A DNA stretch of 5,847 bases, taken from positions 1 to 5,847 of the forward strand of contig MFQD01000006.1 of assembly GCA_001782975.1 (NCBI GenBank), written 5' to 3'. The stretch comes from Candidatus Magasanikbacteria bacterium RIFCSPHIGHO2_02_FULL_50_9b. GTDB lineage: Bacteria > Patescibacteriota > Patescibacteriia > Magasanikbacterales > 2-02-FULL-50-9b. The first letter of the stretch is position 1. Every line of letters starts with the position of its first letter. The notes beneath the pieces were generated by a model. That model saw only the letters and a list, made by a program, of their open reading frames with translations, was not told the origin of the DNA and made no database searches. Made by a program: the position numbers and the translations under genes. Of the stretch, positions 1 through 5,847 are shown one piece after another.

Positions 1-1062
1 GCCATTGCATTCAGCGTCGTCAACATTGCACTTGAGGTTCCGTCCAGTTATCTCGCCGATCGGTGGGGGCGCAAAAAAACAATTGTGCTCGCCATCACGC
101 TGCTCGCACTCGAAAAAGTGATTTATTTTACCGCAGATTCATACACTGCCATGTTGTTTGCTTTGGGTTCGTATGCCGCTGCATTTGCGTTGTTCACCGG
201 TACGGACGATGCACTTGTCTACGACACCACACGCGAGCTTGGTGAAGAAAATCAAAGTGTCAAAGAGCTCGGTCGTTACTATTCGGCACAACGATTTGCA
301 AAAATCGTGACACCGCTCGTGGGCGCGCTCATCGCACAGCATTTGCTCGATTGGCAATTCAACATCATCATCGCGATCGATTTGTTTGCGGTTGCAATTG
401 CGCTGTACAGTGCGTTCAAACTCGTGGAACCATACCACCACATGGATGCATTCAAACAAAAACAGGGAATTCTGGTCGACGCGTTTAATTTGGTGCGCAC
501 CGATCCTGTGCTCATCCGCACGATCATCAGTCGAACGTTAATTTTTATCGCCAGCTTTTTGGTGTGGCGTGTGCACCAACTGTATTTCGTTGATCGCGGC
601 GTTTTGATCGTGTTTGTTGGCATCGGCATGTGCCTCATTCAATCAATCGCATTTTGGCTCACCCGTCGCCTCACCGAGCGCAAGTCAGTCGCCGTTGTCA
701 AAGAAATCAACCGTCTTAATTTGTGGTTCACTGTTTTTTTGATCGTGTTTGTCGTGGTGTCAGTCATTGCGCCAAATCCGTGGTTCTTGCTTTTACTGTT
801 CGTTATGTTCAATTCCGTTGAGCCGGTGCGGTGGCCGCTCTACAGCGAACTCTACAACAAACGTAGTTTTTCATTTAATCGAGCGACCACATTGTCACTT
901 TCAAATTTGATCAAATGTTTTTTTGACATTCCGCTGTTGTTTTTTGGCGCATGGCTTGTCAGTCAGGAATCAGTCTATTTATTTGCGTTCGCTGCACTGC
1001 TTGCCATTATTTCAGTCGTGCTTTTTCGTGTGCCGCGGCACGCCATTCCTGCAACAACATGA
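1..1062 (+). CDS. MFS transporter, 5' end outside the window
   Basis: This is the C-terminal 353 residues of a cytoplasmic-membrane transporter of the major facilitator superfamily. The frame is open from base 1 and ends at TGA 1060-1062. An internal GTG at 85 is not the start, because the family signature lies before it. Visible residues 12-27 (E-V-P-S-S-Y-L-A-D-R-W-G-R-K-K) are MFS motif A in the TM2-TM3 loop. TM1 is therefore missing, and about 40-50 residues probably lie upstream. About eleven further hydrophobic segments follow, roughly at 1-15, 28-47, 49-68, 95-117, 119-140, 177-197, 201-222, 240-257, 259-278, 303-322 and 324-343. A soluble loop at about 141-176 separates the two halves. 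The segment GTDDALVYD (67-75) resembles the G-x-x-[ED]-A-L-x-Y-D motif of a branch of drug-exporter-like MFS proteins, and RATTLSLSN (294-302) fits the TM10-TM11 region of that branch. The substrate cannot be told. The stop overlaps the next gene by four bases, which suggests co-transcription. Confidence 0.87.
   Translation, partial: AIAFSVVNIALEVPSSYLADRWGRKKTIVLAITLLALEKVIYFTADSYTAMLFALGSYAAAFALFTGTDDALVYDTTRELGEENQSVKELGRYYSAQRFAKIVTPLVGALIAQHLLDWQFNIIIAIDLFAVAIALYSAFKLVEPYHHMDAFKQKQGILVDAFNLVRTDPVLIRTIISRTLIFIASFLVWRVHQLYFVDRGVLIVFVGIGMCLIQSIAFWLTRRLTERKSVAVVKEINRLNLWFTVFLIVFVVVSVIAPNPWFLLLLFVMFNSVEPVRWPLYSELYNKRSFSFNRATTLSLSNLIKCFFDIPLLFFGAWLVSQESVYLFAFAALLAIISVVLFRVPRHAIPATT
1059..1062 (+). 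promoter_or_regulatory. ATGA stop/start overlap, transporter to tsaC
   Basis: The tsaC ATG (1059-1061) shares bases with the transporter TGA (1060-1062). The 20 bases upstream contain no purine-rich GGAG-like ribosome binding site. Re-initiation by ribosomes finishing the transporter is the likely way this start is used, which fixes the start codon choice. Confidence 0.75.
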
Positions 1063-1625
1063 AAAATTCTGTTTTTGTTTTTCCCACCGACACGTCATAC
1101 GGCATCGGATGCGACGCGCGCAACAGCGACGCGGTCGCGAAGGTTTTTTTAATGAAAGGACGCAGTCGCGCAAAGTCAGTTTCATTGATCGCTGCATCGC
1201 AAAAAATGGTTGCAAAATTTGTTGAGAGCCGCGAGCTGCGACACAAAGAAATTAAACGGGTGATGAACGCACATTGGCCGGGATCGTTGACACTGGTTTT
1301 GACGGCGAATGCTCACGCGCGTGCAACGCTGGCGCGCGGCGTCATCGCGCGTGATGGCACGATCGCTATTCGTGTTCCAGACTATCAATTTGCGCGCGAA
1401 CTATCGCAAAAAATTGGCGCACCCATTGTTGCCACATCGGCAAACAAATCTGGCGAGCCGGCATGCTACAGCGCTGCGGCAGTACGCCGCATATTTAAAG
1501 GCGCGCCAACAGTTCCGGACATGATTATCGATGAGGGTACACTGCCAAAACACCCGGCATCAACAATCGCGCGATTTACAAAAGGGCATTGGGAAATTTT
1601 GCGCGCTGGCGCAGTCAAACTATGA
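1059..1625 (+). CDS. tsaC: L-threonylcarbamoyladenylate synthase, TsaC/Sua5/YrdC family
   Basis: A cytoplasmic 188-residue YrdC-domain protein. The family makes threonylcarbamoyl-AMP from threonine, bicarbonate and ATP, and TsaD with its partners transfers the group to A37 of ANN-decoding tRNAs (t6A). Motifs in order: PTDTSYGIG (9-17), the basic KGRSRAK stretch (33-39) for the K-x-R nucleotide-binding site, WPGSLTLVL (73-81), IAIRVP (102-107), ATSANKSGEP (125-134), ASTIARF (167-173) and ILRAGAV (180-186). The start at ATG 1059 sits in the ATGA overlap with the transporter stop. An in-frame ATG at 951 would only add residues read out of frame from the transporter gene. PTD begins at residue 9, whereas in E. 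coli TsaC it is near residue 26, so the usual N-terminal helix is absent. The protein lacks the extra C-terminal domain of Sua5 and so is the short TsaC form. No Shine-Dalgarno sequence is visible; translation is probably coupled. YciO-type paralogues are the main alternative. Confidence 0.93.
   Translation: MKNSVFVFPTDTSYGIGCDARNSDAVAKVFLMKGRSRAKSVSLIAASQKMVAKFVESRELRHKEIKRVMNAHWPGSLTLVLTANAHARATLARGVIARDGTIAIRVPDYQFARELSQKIGAPIVATSANKSGEPACYSAAAVRRIFKGAPTVPDMIIDEGTLPKHPASTIARFTKGHWEILRAGAVKL
1622..1625 (+). promoter_or_regulatory. ATGA stop/start overlap, tsaC to rsmA
   Basis: The rsmA ATG (1622-1624) overlaps the tsaC TGA (1623-1625). No ribosome binding site is visible in the preceding bases. 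This second identical junction supports coupled translation along a transporter-tsaC-rsmA transcript. Confidence 0.75.
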
Positions 1626-2434
1626 GGTCAATCGATCGAGCGTGGGTGAACAAAAAAATTAATGAACTGAAAATTCATCCATCGCGTGAGAATGGGCAAA
1701 ATTTTTTGGTGAGCAGCGAGCCGCTTGAAAAAATTATCGCCGCCGGTGACGTGCGCGAGGGTGATCGTGTGCTGGAGATTGGTCCGGGTCTCGGCGCACT
1801 CACCGAATCGCTCCTTCACGCGGGCGCCCACGTCACGGCAATTGAATTTGATCCAAAATTGGTGCAGTATCTTGAAAAAAATATCCCAAAAAAATTTCCG
1901 CACGAGATTTTGCACGGCGACGCACTCGCAATCGCGCGTCCAGAATTTTTGAAAGTCATGCAGCCGTATAAATTAATTGCAAACATTCCGTATCACCTGA
2001 CCAGTGAGATCGTCCGACACTTTGTTGAGAGCGCACACTCGCCGACCACGATTTGTTTGCTCATTCAAAAAGAAGTTGCGGAACGGCTTATCGCGAAACC
2101 ACCACGCACCAATCAATTGGCGCTGTTTACCCAGTGGTTTGCGTCAGTTGAATACATTGCAACGGTGTCGCGCCAGAATTTTATCCCGGCACCAGAGGTG
2201 GATTCCGCAATTGTGCGTCTGATTCCGGGTGCTGGCGCAGCAGCGCGGCACAACGTCACGCCTGCAGAACAAAAAAATTTATTTTCGCTCATCAAACGCG
2301 GTTTCAGCAGTCCACGCAAGCAGCTGCGCAACAATTTGAGCCCAATCAACACTACTACCAATTTTGATTTCACGCGTCGCGCCGAAACTTTGACACATGA
2401 AGAGTGGATAAACCTGCTCCGCGCCTTGTCGTGA
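1622..2434 (+). CDS. rsmA: 16S rRNA (adenine1518/1519-N6)-dimethyltransferase RsmA (KsgA)
   Basis: A 270-residue, full-length member of the KsgA/Dim1 family. It uses S-adenosylmethionine to dimethylate the two adjacent adenines of the helix 45 loop of 16S rRNA, a late step in 30S maturation. Visible motifs: GQNFL (25-29) before the Rossmann fold; the SAM-binding loop VLEIGPGLGALTE (50-62); acidic E75 in AIEFD (73-77), which binds the ribose; GDAL (99-102); catalytic NIPY (121-124), the N-[IL]-P-Y signature of adenine-N6 methylation; QKEVAERL (149-156); FIPAPEVDSAIVRL (187-200); and the C-terminal basic element RGFSSPRKQLRNNL (226-239). ATG 1622 is chosen because it forms an ATGA overlap with tsaC and lies at the normal distance before GQNFL. 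The in-frame ATG at 1589 would add 11 residues from inside tsaC. It has no visible Shine-Dalgarno sequence. All key residues are intact, so the enzyme should be active. Confidence 0.97.
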   Translation: MRSIDRAWVNKKINELKIHPSRENGQNFLVSSEPLEKIIAAGDVREGDRVLEIGPGLGALTESLLHAGAHVTAIEFDPKLVQYLEKNIPKKFPHEILHGDALAIARPEFLKVMQPYKLIANIPYHLTSEIVRHFVESAHSPTTICLLIQKEVAERLIAKPPRTNQLALFTQWFASVEYIATVSRQNFIPAPEVDSAIVRLIPGAGAAARHNVTPAEQKNLFSLIKRGFSSPRKQLRNNLSPINTTTNFDFTRRAETLTHEEWINLLRALS

Positions 2435-2455
2435 CGCACCGCAAACCTGTATACT
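2426..2455 (+). promoter_or_regulatory. Possible sigma70-like promoter for the surface-protein genes
   Basis: TTGTCG (2426-2431, 4 of 6 matches to TTGACA) and TATACT (2450-2455, 5 of 6 matches to TATAAT) are separated by 18 bases. They overlap the last codons and stop of rsmA. Transcription would begin near 2462, about 20 bases before ATG 2482. This would give the two surface-protein genes their own promoter. The match is imperfect and the family of sigma factor is assumed, so this is a candidate only. Confidence 0.35.
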
Positions 2456-2481
2456 ACAACACGTCTCCACCAGACATTGTG

Positions 2482-3129
2482 ATGGAACAACAAGAGTTCG
2501 AACCAGCGGCCAAACTTGATACAGGGCAGCGCATTGGCGTTGGCCTGCTTATTGCTATCAGTGTGCTCCTTGTGGTGGTGAGTGTTGTCCAGTTCAGAGC
2601 AAATATTTTTGGATACGGACGTAGGATCAAATCAAATGATCTCGCTTCAGTTGATCCGGCAACGCGCGCGAAAAATGAGCTGGAGGCGCTCAAAAAAACT
2701 GACACTGATACAGACGGGCTTTCGGACTACGATGAATTGACCGTCTATCACTCGAGCCCTTACATGCGCGACACGGATTCGGACGGTGCGTTTGATGGAG
2801 ACGAGGTGCGTCGTGGCACGAGCCCAACGTGTCCGGAAGGAAAAGATTGTTTGTTGAACACGGTGGCTGCAGATGCACAAACAAGTTTGACTGCAACATC
2901 TACATCCTCGGTAGCGCCACTCGGTACCACCTCGCAAGCACAGGTGAACACACAGAATCAACAAAATCAGCAGATGATGACGATTGTGCAAATTCGCGAG
3001 GCATTGATTGCAAACGGTGTTCCAAAAGATCAGATTGATGCAATGTCAGACGCGGATTTGTTAAAACTTGTTGCTGAAGCTCAAAAAGAGCAGGAGTCCG
3101 GCGGTCAGACAGAGCAAAAACCAGAATAA
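2482..3129 (+). CDS. Membrane-anchored protein with thrombospondin type 3-like calcium-binding repeats
   Basis: A 215-residue protein of unknown function. Residues 1-18 are a short, polar, probably cytoplasmic tail. Residues 19-39 are one strong hydrophobic segment (GVGLLIAISVLLVVVSVVQF) that reads as an uncleaved signal anchor, placing the rest outside the cell. Residues 74-85 (DTDTDGLSDYDE) and 97-108 (DTDSDGAFDGDE) are two Asp-rich loops 23 residues apart, matching the D-x-D-x-D-G-x-x-D pattern of thrombospondin type 3 repeats and likely binding Ca2+. C117 and C123 could form a small disulfide. Residues about 133-166 are a Ser/Thr/Gln/Asn-rich linker, and 167-202 a predicted helical domain before an acidic Gln-rich tail. 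ATG 2482 is chosen because the hydrophobic segment follows at normal distance and it lies about 20 bases after a possible promoter. In-frame GTG codons at 2404 and 2431 (the latter in a GTGA overlap with rsmA) are less likely. The next gene starts six bases after the stop, so the two are probably one operon. Confidence 0.85.
   Translation: MEQQEFEPAAKLDTGQRIGVGLLIAISVLLVVVSVVQFRANIFGYGRRIKSNDLASVDPATRAKNELEALKKTDTDTDGLSDYDELTVYHSSPYMRDTDSDGAFDGDEVRRGTSPTCPEGKDCLLNTVAADAQTSLTATSTSSVAPLGTTSQAQVNTQNQQNQQMMTIVQIREALIANGVPKDQIDAMSDADLLKLVAEAQKEQESGGQTEQKPE
2701..2808 (+). other. Two thrombospondin type 3-like calcium-binding loops
   Basis: Residues 74-109 of the gene at 2482 contain two Asp-rich loops, D-T-D-T-D-G-L-S-D-Y-D-E and D-T-D-S-D-G-A-F-D-G-D-E, with conserved Asp at loop positions 1, 3, 5 and 9. 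The spacer between them contains YHSSPYMR, and the second loop is followed by RRGTSPTCP. This fits the repeat family that binds Ca2+ between consecutive loops in exported proteins. Binding itself is inferred. Confidence 0.8.
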
Positions 3130-3135
3130 TTTTGT

Positions 3136-3222
3136 ATGCGCACGTTCGTTGGAAAAATAAAGCAGCAGATCATCGCGGCAACACTGCTCATTGCTTTGAT
3201 TTTTCCAAATGTCGCGTACGCA
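3136..3222 (+). other. Signal peptide of the large cysteine-rich protein
   Basis: Residues 1-29 have a positive N-region (R2, K7, K9), a hydrophobic core from I12 to F23 (IIAATLLIALIF) and a cleavage-like V-A-Y-A before Q30. This is a Sec type I signal. There is no lipobox cysteine, so the mature protein is not a lipoprotein. The signal also supports ATG 3136 as the true start. Confidence 0.88.
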
Positions 3223-5847
3223 CAGCTTGCGGTTACGGCGCCGATTCTTGAAACGCAAGCAATTTCAGATTACATTCAGCGATTGCTTAAAGTTGTGTTT
3301 CGTAATGTCGTGGTGGTGGGCGCAGTTAATGTCAGTCAACAAATTGCACGCGAAGCTGCAGAATCAATTGCAACGTGGGTGGTGTCTGGCGCGCCCGGTC
3401 AAAATCCGTTGACGTACATGAAATCACCGGCGGATTACGTCGAAGACCAAACGCGCAAAGCGCTTGGCGACGTGCTTGATCAAATGTCAGAAGATTTTGC
3501 AAACGCGAGCCTTCTTTGTATCAATGATCCAGCAGCCCCGCTCGGTGTGCTCGCCGGTTTATACGGCGCACTGAATCAGCAGGCAAACATTCCGCCATTT
3601 AACAACAAAGGTAAGGATATTTCCGGCCTTTCGACTGGCACGCTGGGAAAATGTGATGCTGGTTCAATCGCACTCAGTTACAAAAGCTTAAATAACGAAT
3701 TATCCGCAGATCAACTGCTTGACCGTTTCAACAAAGCATTCACCGGTGGCGGCTCTGAAGTTGAATCAATTTTTCAATCACAATTACAAGCGCTGTCAGC
3801 GATTGTGCGCGAGCAGAAACAGGCTGAATATGAGCGGCTTGCCACGAAAACGCATAAAGATTTGACATCCCCGATTTCGGGCGAAGTGTTGCAATCAAGC
3901 TCGCAGATACAAGAAGACGCATCGCTCAATAGCGCGAAGTTTCAGATGGAACAGGAAGCGCAGTTGCTTGGCGGTGTGTTGGCATCTGGTGCCGAGGCGA
4001 TTCCGGCAATTTTTGCAACAACACTCGCCAACAGTTTGTCGAAAAAACTGATCGCTCGTTTTAAGCAGGGTAAGGGTTCAATTGCATCAAGCAAGGAAGT
4101 TAATTTGGGAAATATTTTTGGCGCGGGCAAATCAGCGAGCAGCGGAGGTCCGGGTTCAATTTATTCTGACGTTAAAACAGCGGTGATCAGTGAAGGTGAC
4201 ATCGACCAACTCAGCTTGTTCAATGCCTGTCCGGATAAATTTGCGCAGCCAGATAACTGTGTGCTTGATTCAGCATTCGTCGCAGCGATCCGTGCTGCTG
4301 ATGCCGGGAAACCACTGACCGTTAAAGATGCGCTTGATCAGGATAAATTGCACGCAAATTGGGAATTGGTGTCCGCGTCGCAAACGGCGCGCAACGAAGA
4401 TCGTCTGTGTTTCAAGAGCGCGTATTGCCAGAGTAATCTGTCAAAGATGCGCAAAGTGCGCGTTATTCCAATCGGATGGGAGATTGCAGCGGCAACTGCA
4501 GATGGCGCGGGCAAGGCAACGCTCGGCGAAGTGGTAAAAGGGTTTAACAATTGCGCATACTCTTGTTCGAATGACGCAACGAAAACATGTACAAGCGACG
4601 GCGATTGCGGTTCGGGAAACACGTGTCGCGCTGGTCGCGACAAGCAACATCCGTACTGTCATTTGATTGATCCAAATTGGGTGTTGCGCATGCCAGAATT
4701 GGTGTGCCGCGCAAAAGTGTACGGCGCGGTGCTTGAAAATGAAATGGCGGCGAATCGTCAAGAGGTATGCGCAGATCAAGCATCCTGTTTGCAAGAAGAC
4801 GACGCGGGAAAATGCACGGGCGCGTACGGCTACTGCTTGCGCGAGCGCAACACGTTTCGATTTGACGCCGAAAGCTGTCCGGCGCAATTTGCCGGCTGCC
4901 GTTTGTTTAACAATAAACAGTTTGGGCAAATTGGTTTGATTGAATCGACATTGAGCACCGCGGTGTGTAGCGAAAAAAATACCGGTTGTTTGGGATACAG
5001 TGTTGATTACAAATCGACTGGCGGATTTGACGCCACGAAACCAAAAGCATATTTGAATGCAAAAGCAGAACAGTGCGATGCGAAATACGCCGGCTGCACC
5101 GAAGTGCAAAACGGATCCAATGGCAAAACGCAATTTCTCAGATTAGCGCCGCCGTCACTTGGTTGCAAGGGTTTGCTGTCAGATCCTTCTGAATGCGCGC
5201 AGTATGCGCAATCATGCACGGTCGACGAGGTTGGGTGTGAATTGTATCAACCGGTGGGGAGCGCAGAAGCGGCGATTCCGGGCATTGCAACGCTCGCCAC
5301 CAAAGATGGGTCAGGCGCCGTGATCGCGTGGAATGATGAATGTGCTGCTGAGTGTGTTGGATACACGTCATACTATCAGAGCCCAACACAAACTGAGCCG
5401 CTCGCCGCACCGGCAACGGCATTTATTCCAAAAACAGCGAAGCAATGCACACAAGACGTGGTCGGGTGTGATGCGTACACGAACATTGACTCGGCGACAA
5501 AGGGTGGCGGCACGAGCGCATATTTTTCAAAAATTCAAAAATGCACTGATCCGAGCGTTGCAACAAATCACGCCGTCTTTTATTCATGGGAAGGGTCGGA
5601 TCAGTCTGGCTATCAGTTGCGCCAGCATGATTTGACGCTGTTCACAGAAAAAAAATCTGTGTTTGGCGCCGGGTCACCGCTGTACGATGCAGCTGATGCA
5701 GAGTTGGGCGCGCTTGACACACAGTGCAACGCAACAGTCTACAAAAATCGTGTCATTGATGGCAAACCAAATCCAAAGTTTAACGCTGATTGTCGAGAGT
5801 TGTTCGACGCGCAAGGTCTCGCGTACTATCGGCTCGTGTCAAAAACT
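3136..5847 (+). CDS. Large secreted cysteine-rich protein of a Parcubacteria family, 3' end outside the window
   Basis: The frame is open from ATG 3136 to the right edge: 904 codons with no stop, so the true protein is longer. Residues 1-29 are a signal peptide (basic start, hydrophobic core, V-A-Y-A before Q30). Residues about 40-350 are mostly helical and cysteine-poor (C128, C173), including a Gln/Glu-rich helix near 205-275 and a hydrophobic stretch at 276-300. From C365 on, cysteine rises sharply, with 30 cysteines in residues 425-904. Landmarks are VRVIPIGWEIAAA (441-453), a Cys knot-like CTSDGDCGSGNTC (485-497), IDPNWVLRMP (511-520), CADQASC (545-551), YGYCLRERNTFRF (564-576), FIPKTAKQC (763-771), YSWEGSDQSGYQL (816-828) and CRELFDAQG (886-894). 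Five C-x5-G-C motifs lie between 581 and 778. I recall this order of landmarks from large unnamed Parcubacteria proteins, but no function is known to me. It is probably exported by Sec and disulfide-stabilised. It lies six bases after the calcium-loop membrane protein and likely shares its transcript. No Shine-Dalgarno sequence is visible. Confidence 0.92.
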   Translation, partial: MRTFVGKIKQQIIAATLLIALIFPNVAYAQLAVTAPILETQAISDYIQRLLKVVFRNVVVVGAVNVSQQIAREAAESIATWVVSGAPGQNPLTYMKSPADYVEDQTRKALGDVLDQMSEDFANASLLCINDPAAPLGVLAGLYGALNQQANIPPFNNKGKDISGLSTGTLGKCDAGSIALSYKSLNNELSADQLLDRFNKAFTGGGSEVESIFQSQLQALSAIVREQKQAEYERLATKTHKDLTSPISGEVLQSSSQIQEDASLNSAKFQMEQEAQLLGGVLASGAEAIPAIFATTLANSLSKKLIARFKQGKGSIASSKEVNLGNIFGAGKSASSGGPGSIYSDVKTAVISEGDIDQLSLFNACPDKFAQPDNCVLDSAFVAAIRAADAGKPLTVKDALDQDKLHANWELVSASQTARNEDRLCFKSAYCQSNLSKMRKVRVIPIGWEIAAATADGAGKATLGEVVKGFNNCAYSCSNDATKTCTSDGDCGSGNTCRAGRDKQHPYCHLIDPNWVLRMPELVCRAKVYGAVLENEMAANRQEVCADQASCLQEDDAGKCTGAYGYCLRERNTFRFDAESCPAQFAGCRLFNNKQFGQIGLIESTLSTAVCSEKNTGCLGYSVDYKSTGGFDATKPKAYLNAKAEQCDAKYAGCTEVQNGSNGKTQFLRLAPPSLGCKGLLSDPSECAQYAQSCTVDEVGCELYQPVGSAEAAIPGIATLATKDGSGAVIAWNDECAAECVGYTSYYQSPTQTEPLAAPATAFIPKTAKQCTQDVVGCDAYTNIDSATKGGGTSAYFSKIQKCTDPSVATNHAVFYSWEGSDQSGYQLRQHDLTLFTEKKSVFGAGSPLYDAADAELGALDTQCNATVYKNRVIDGKPNPKFNADCRELFDAQGLAYYRLVSKT
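4876..5469 (+). repeat. Five degenerate C-x5-G-C motifs in the large secreted protein
   Basis: The motif occurs at residues 581-588 (CPAQFAGC), 611-618 (CSEKNTGC), 647-654 (CDAKYAGC), 694-701 (CTVDEVGC) and 771-778 (CTQDVVGC). Each has exactly six residues between the cysteines and glycine just before the second. In four of the five an aromatic residue follows three positions later (RLF, LGY, ELY, DAY). CAQYAQSC (687-694) and CTGAYGYC (560-567) keep the spacing but not the glycine. The copies differ in DNA sequence, so this is a protein-level repeat. The distance between copies grows from 30 to 77 residues. Confidence 0.8.

Noticed and set aside
951..1058. Longer N-terminus for tsaC from ATG 951
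   Set aside because: The added residues are out-of-frame reading of the transporter gene, and the ATGA overlap at 1059 gives a natural start.
1060..2434. Recoding of TGA to glycine as in Gracilibacteria or Absconditabacteria
   Set aside because: TGA ends three genes exactly at the expected family lengths or next to a new start, so the standard bacterial code fits.
2404..2481. Upstream GTG starts at 2404 and 2431 for the calcium-loop protein, the latter in a GTGA overlap with rsmA
   Set aside because: They add polar residues before a signal anchor that is already well placed from ATG 2482, and the extra codons overlap rsmA or a possible promoter. The GTGA overlap remains a minor alternative.
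3125..3130. AATAAT as a -10 element for a leaderless transcript of the large gene
   Set aside because: There is no -35-like hexamer at 16-18 bases upstream, and the hexamer is formed by the stop of the preceding gene in A/T-rich sequence.
4441..5133. A 230-codon open frame on the - strand rich in Arg, Cys and Phe
   Set aside because: It lies wholly inside the large + strand gene, has no recognisable motif, and its composition is what antisense reading of this coding bias gives.
5643..5661. Perfect 6-base inverted repeat CACAGA/TCTGTG around an A-run, a possible hairpin or slippage site
   Set aside because: It lies inside an intact coding frame (TTC ACA GAA AAA AAA TCT GTG), has no T-tract after it, and short repeats of this size occur by chance. 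The run of eight A is worth noting only as a sequencing-error risk.

Overview
The window reads as a gene-dense, single-strand stretch of a Candidate Phyla Radiation (Patescibacteria) chromosome, most likely a Parcubacteria-type lineage. The reasons are compact genes with 4-base stop/start overlaps, no visible Shine-Dalgarno sequences, A-rich runs on a mid-GC background, standard use of TGA as stop, and two proteins of a kind I associate with Parcubacteria. The lineage call is from memory of family features, not from a search. Every credible gene is on the + strand, and no gap between genes exceeds about 50 bases.

Left part (1-2434): the 3' part of a major facilitator superfamily (MFS) transporter runs in from the left edge. 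It is followed, with ATGA overlaps at each junction, by a TsaC/Sua5/YrdC-type threonylcarbamoyl-AMP synthase and by rsmA (ksgA), the 16S rRNA adenine dimethyltransferase. The last two are housekeeping genes for tRNA and rRNA modification. The overlaps suggest one transcript with coupled translation.

Right part (2482-5847): after a short gap holding a possible sigma70-like promoter comes a 215-residue protein. It has one membrane segment, two thrombospondin-type-3-like calcium-binding loops, a Ser/Thr/Gln-rich linker and a small helical C-terminus. Six bases later a very large open frame starts with a clear signal peptide and stays open for 904 codons to the right edge. It is rich in cysteine (34 visible, 30 of them in the last 480 residues) and carries five copies of a C-x5-G-C motif. 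I recognise its architecture as a recurring but functionally uncharacterised large exported protein of Parcubacteria. The two genes together look like a cell-surface module and are the most interesting content of the window.

No RNA genes, insertion sequences, CRISPR arrays or convincing intrinsic terminators were seen.
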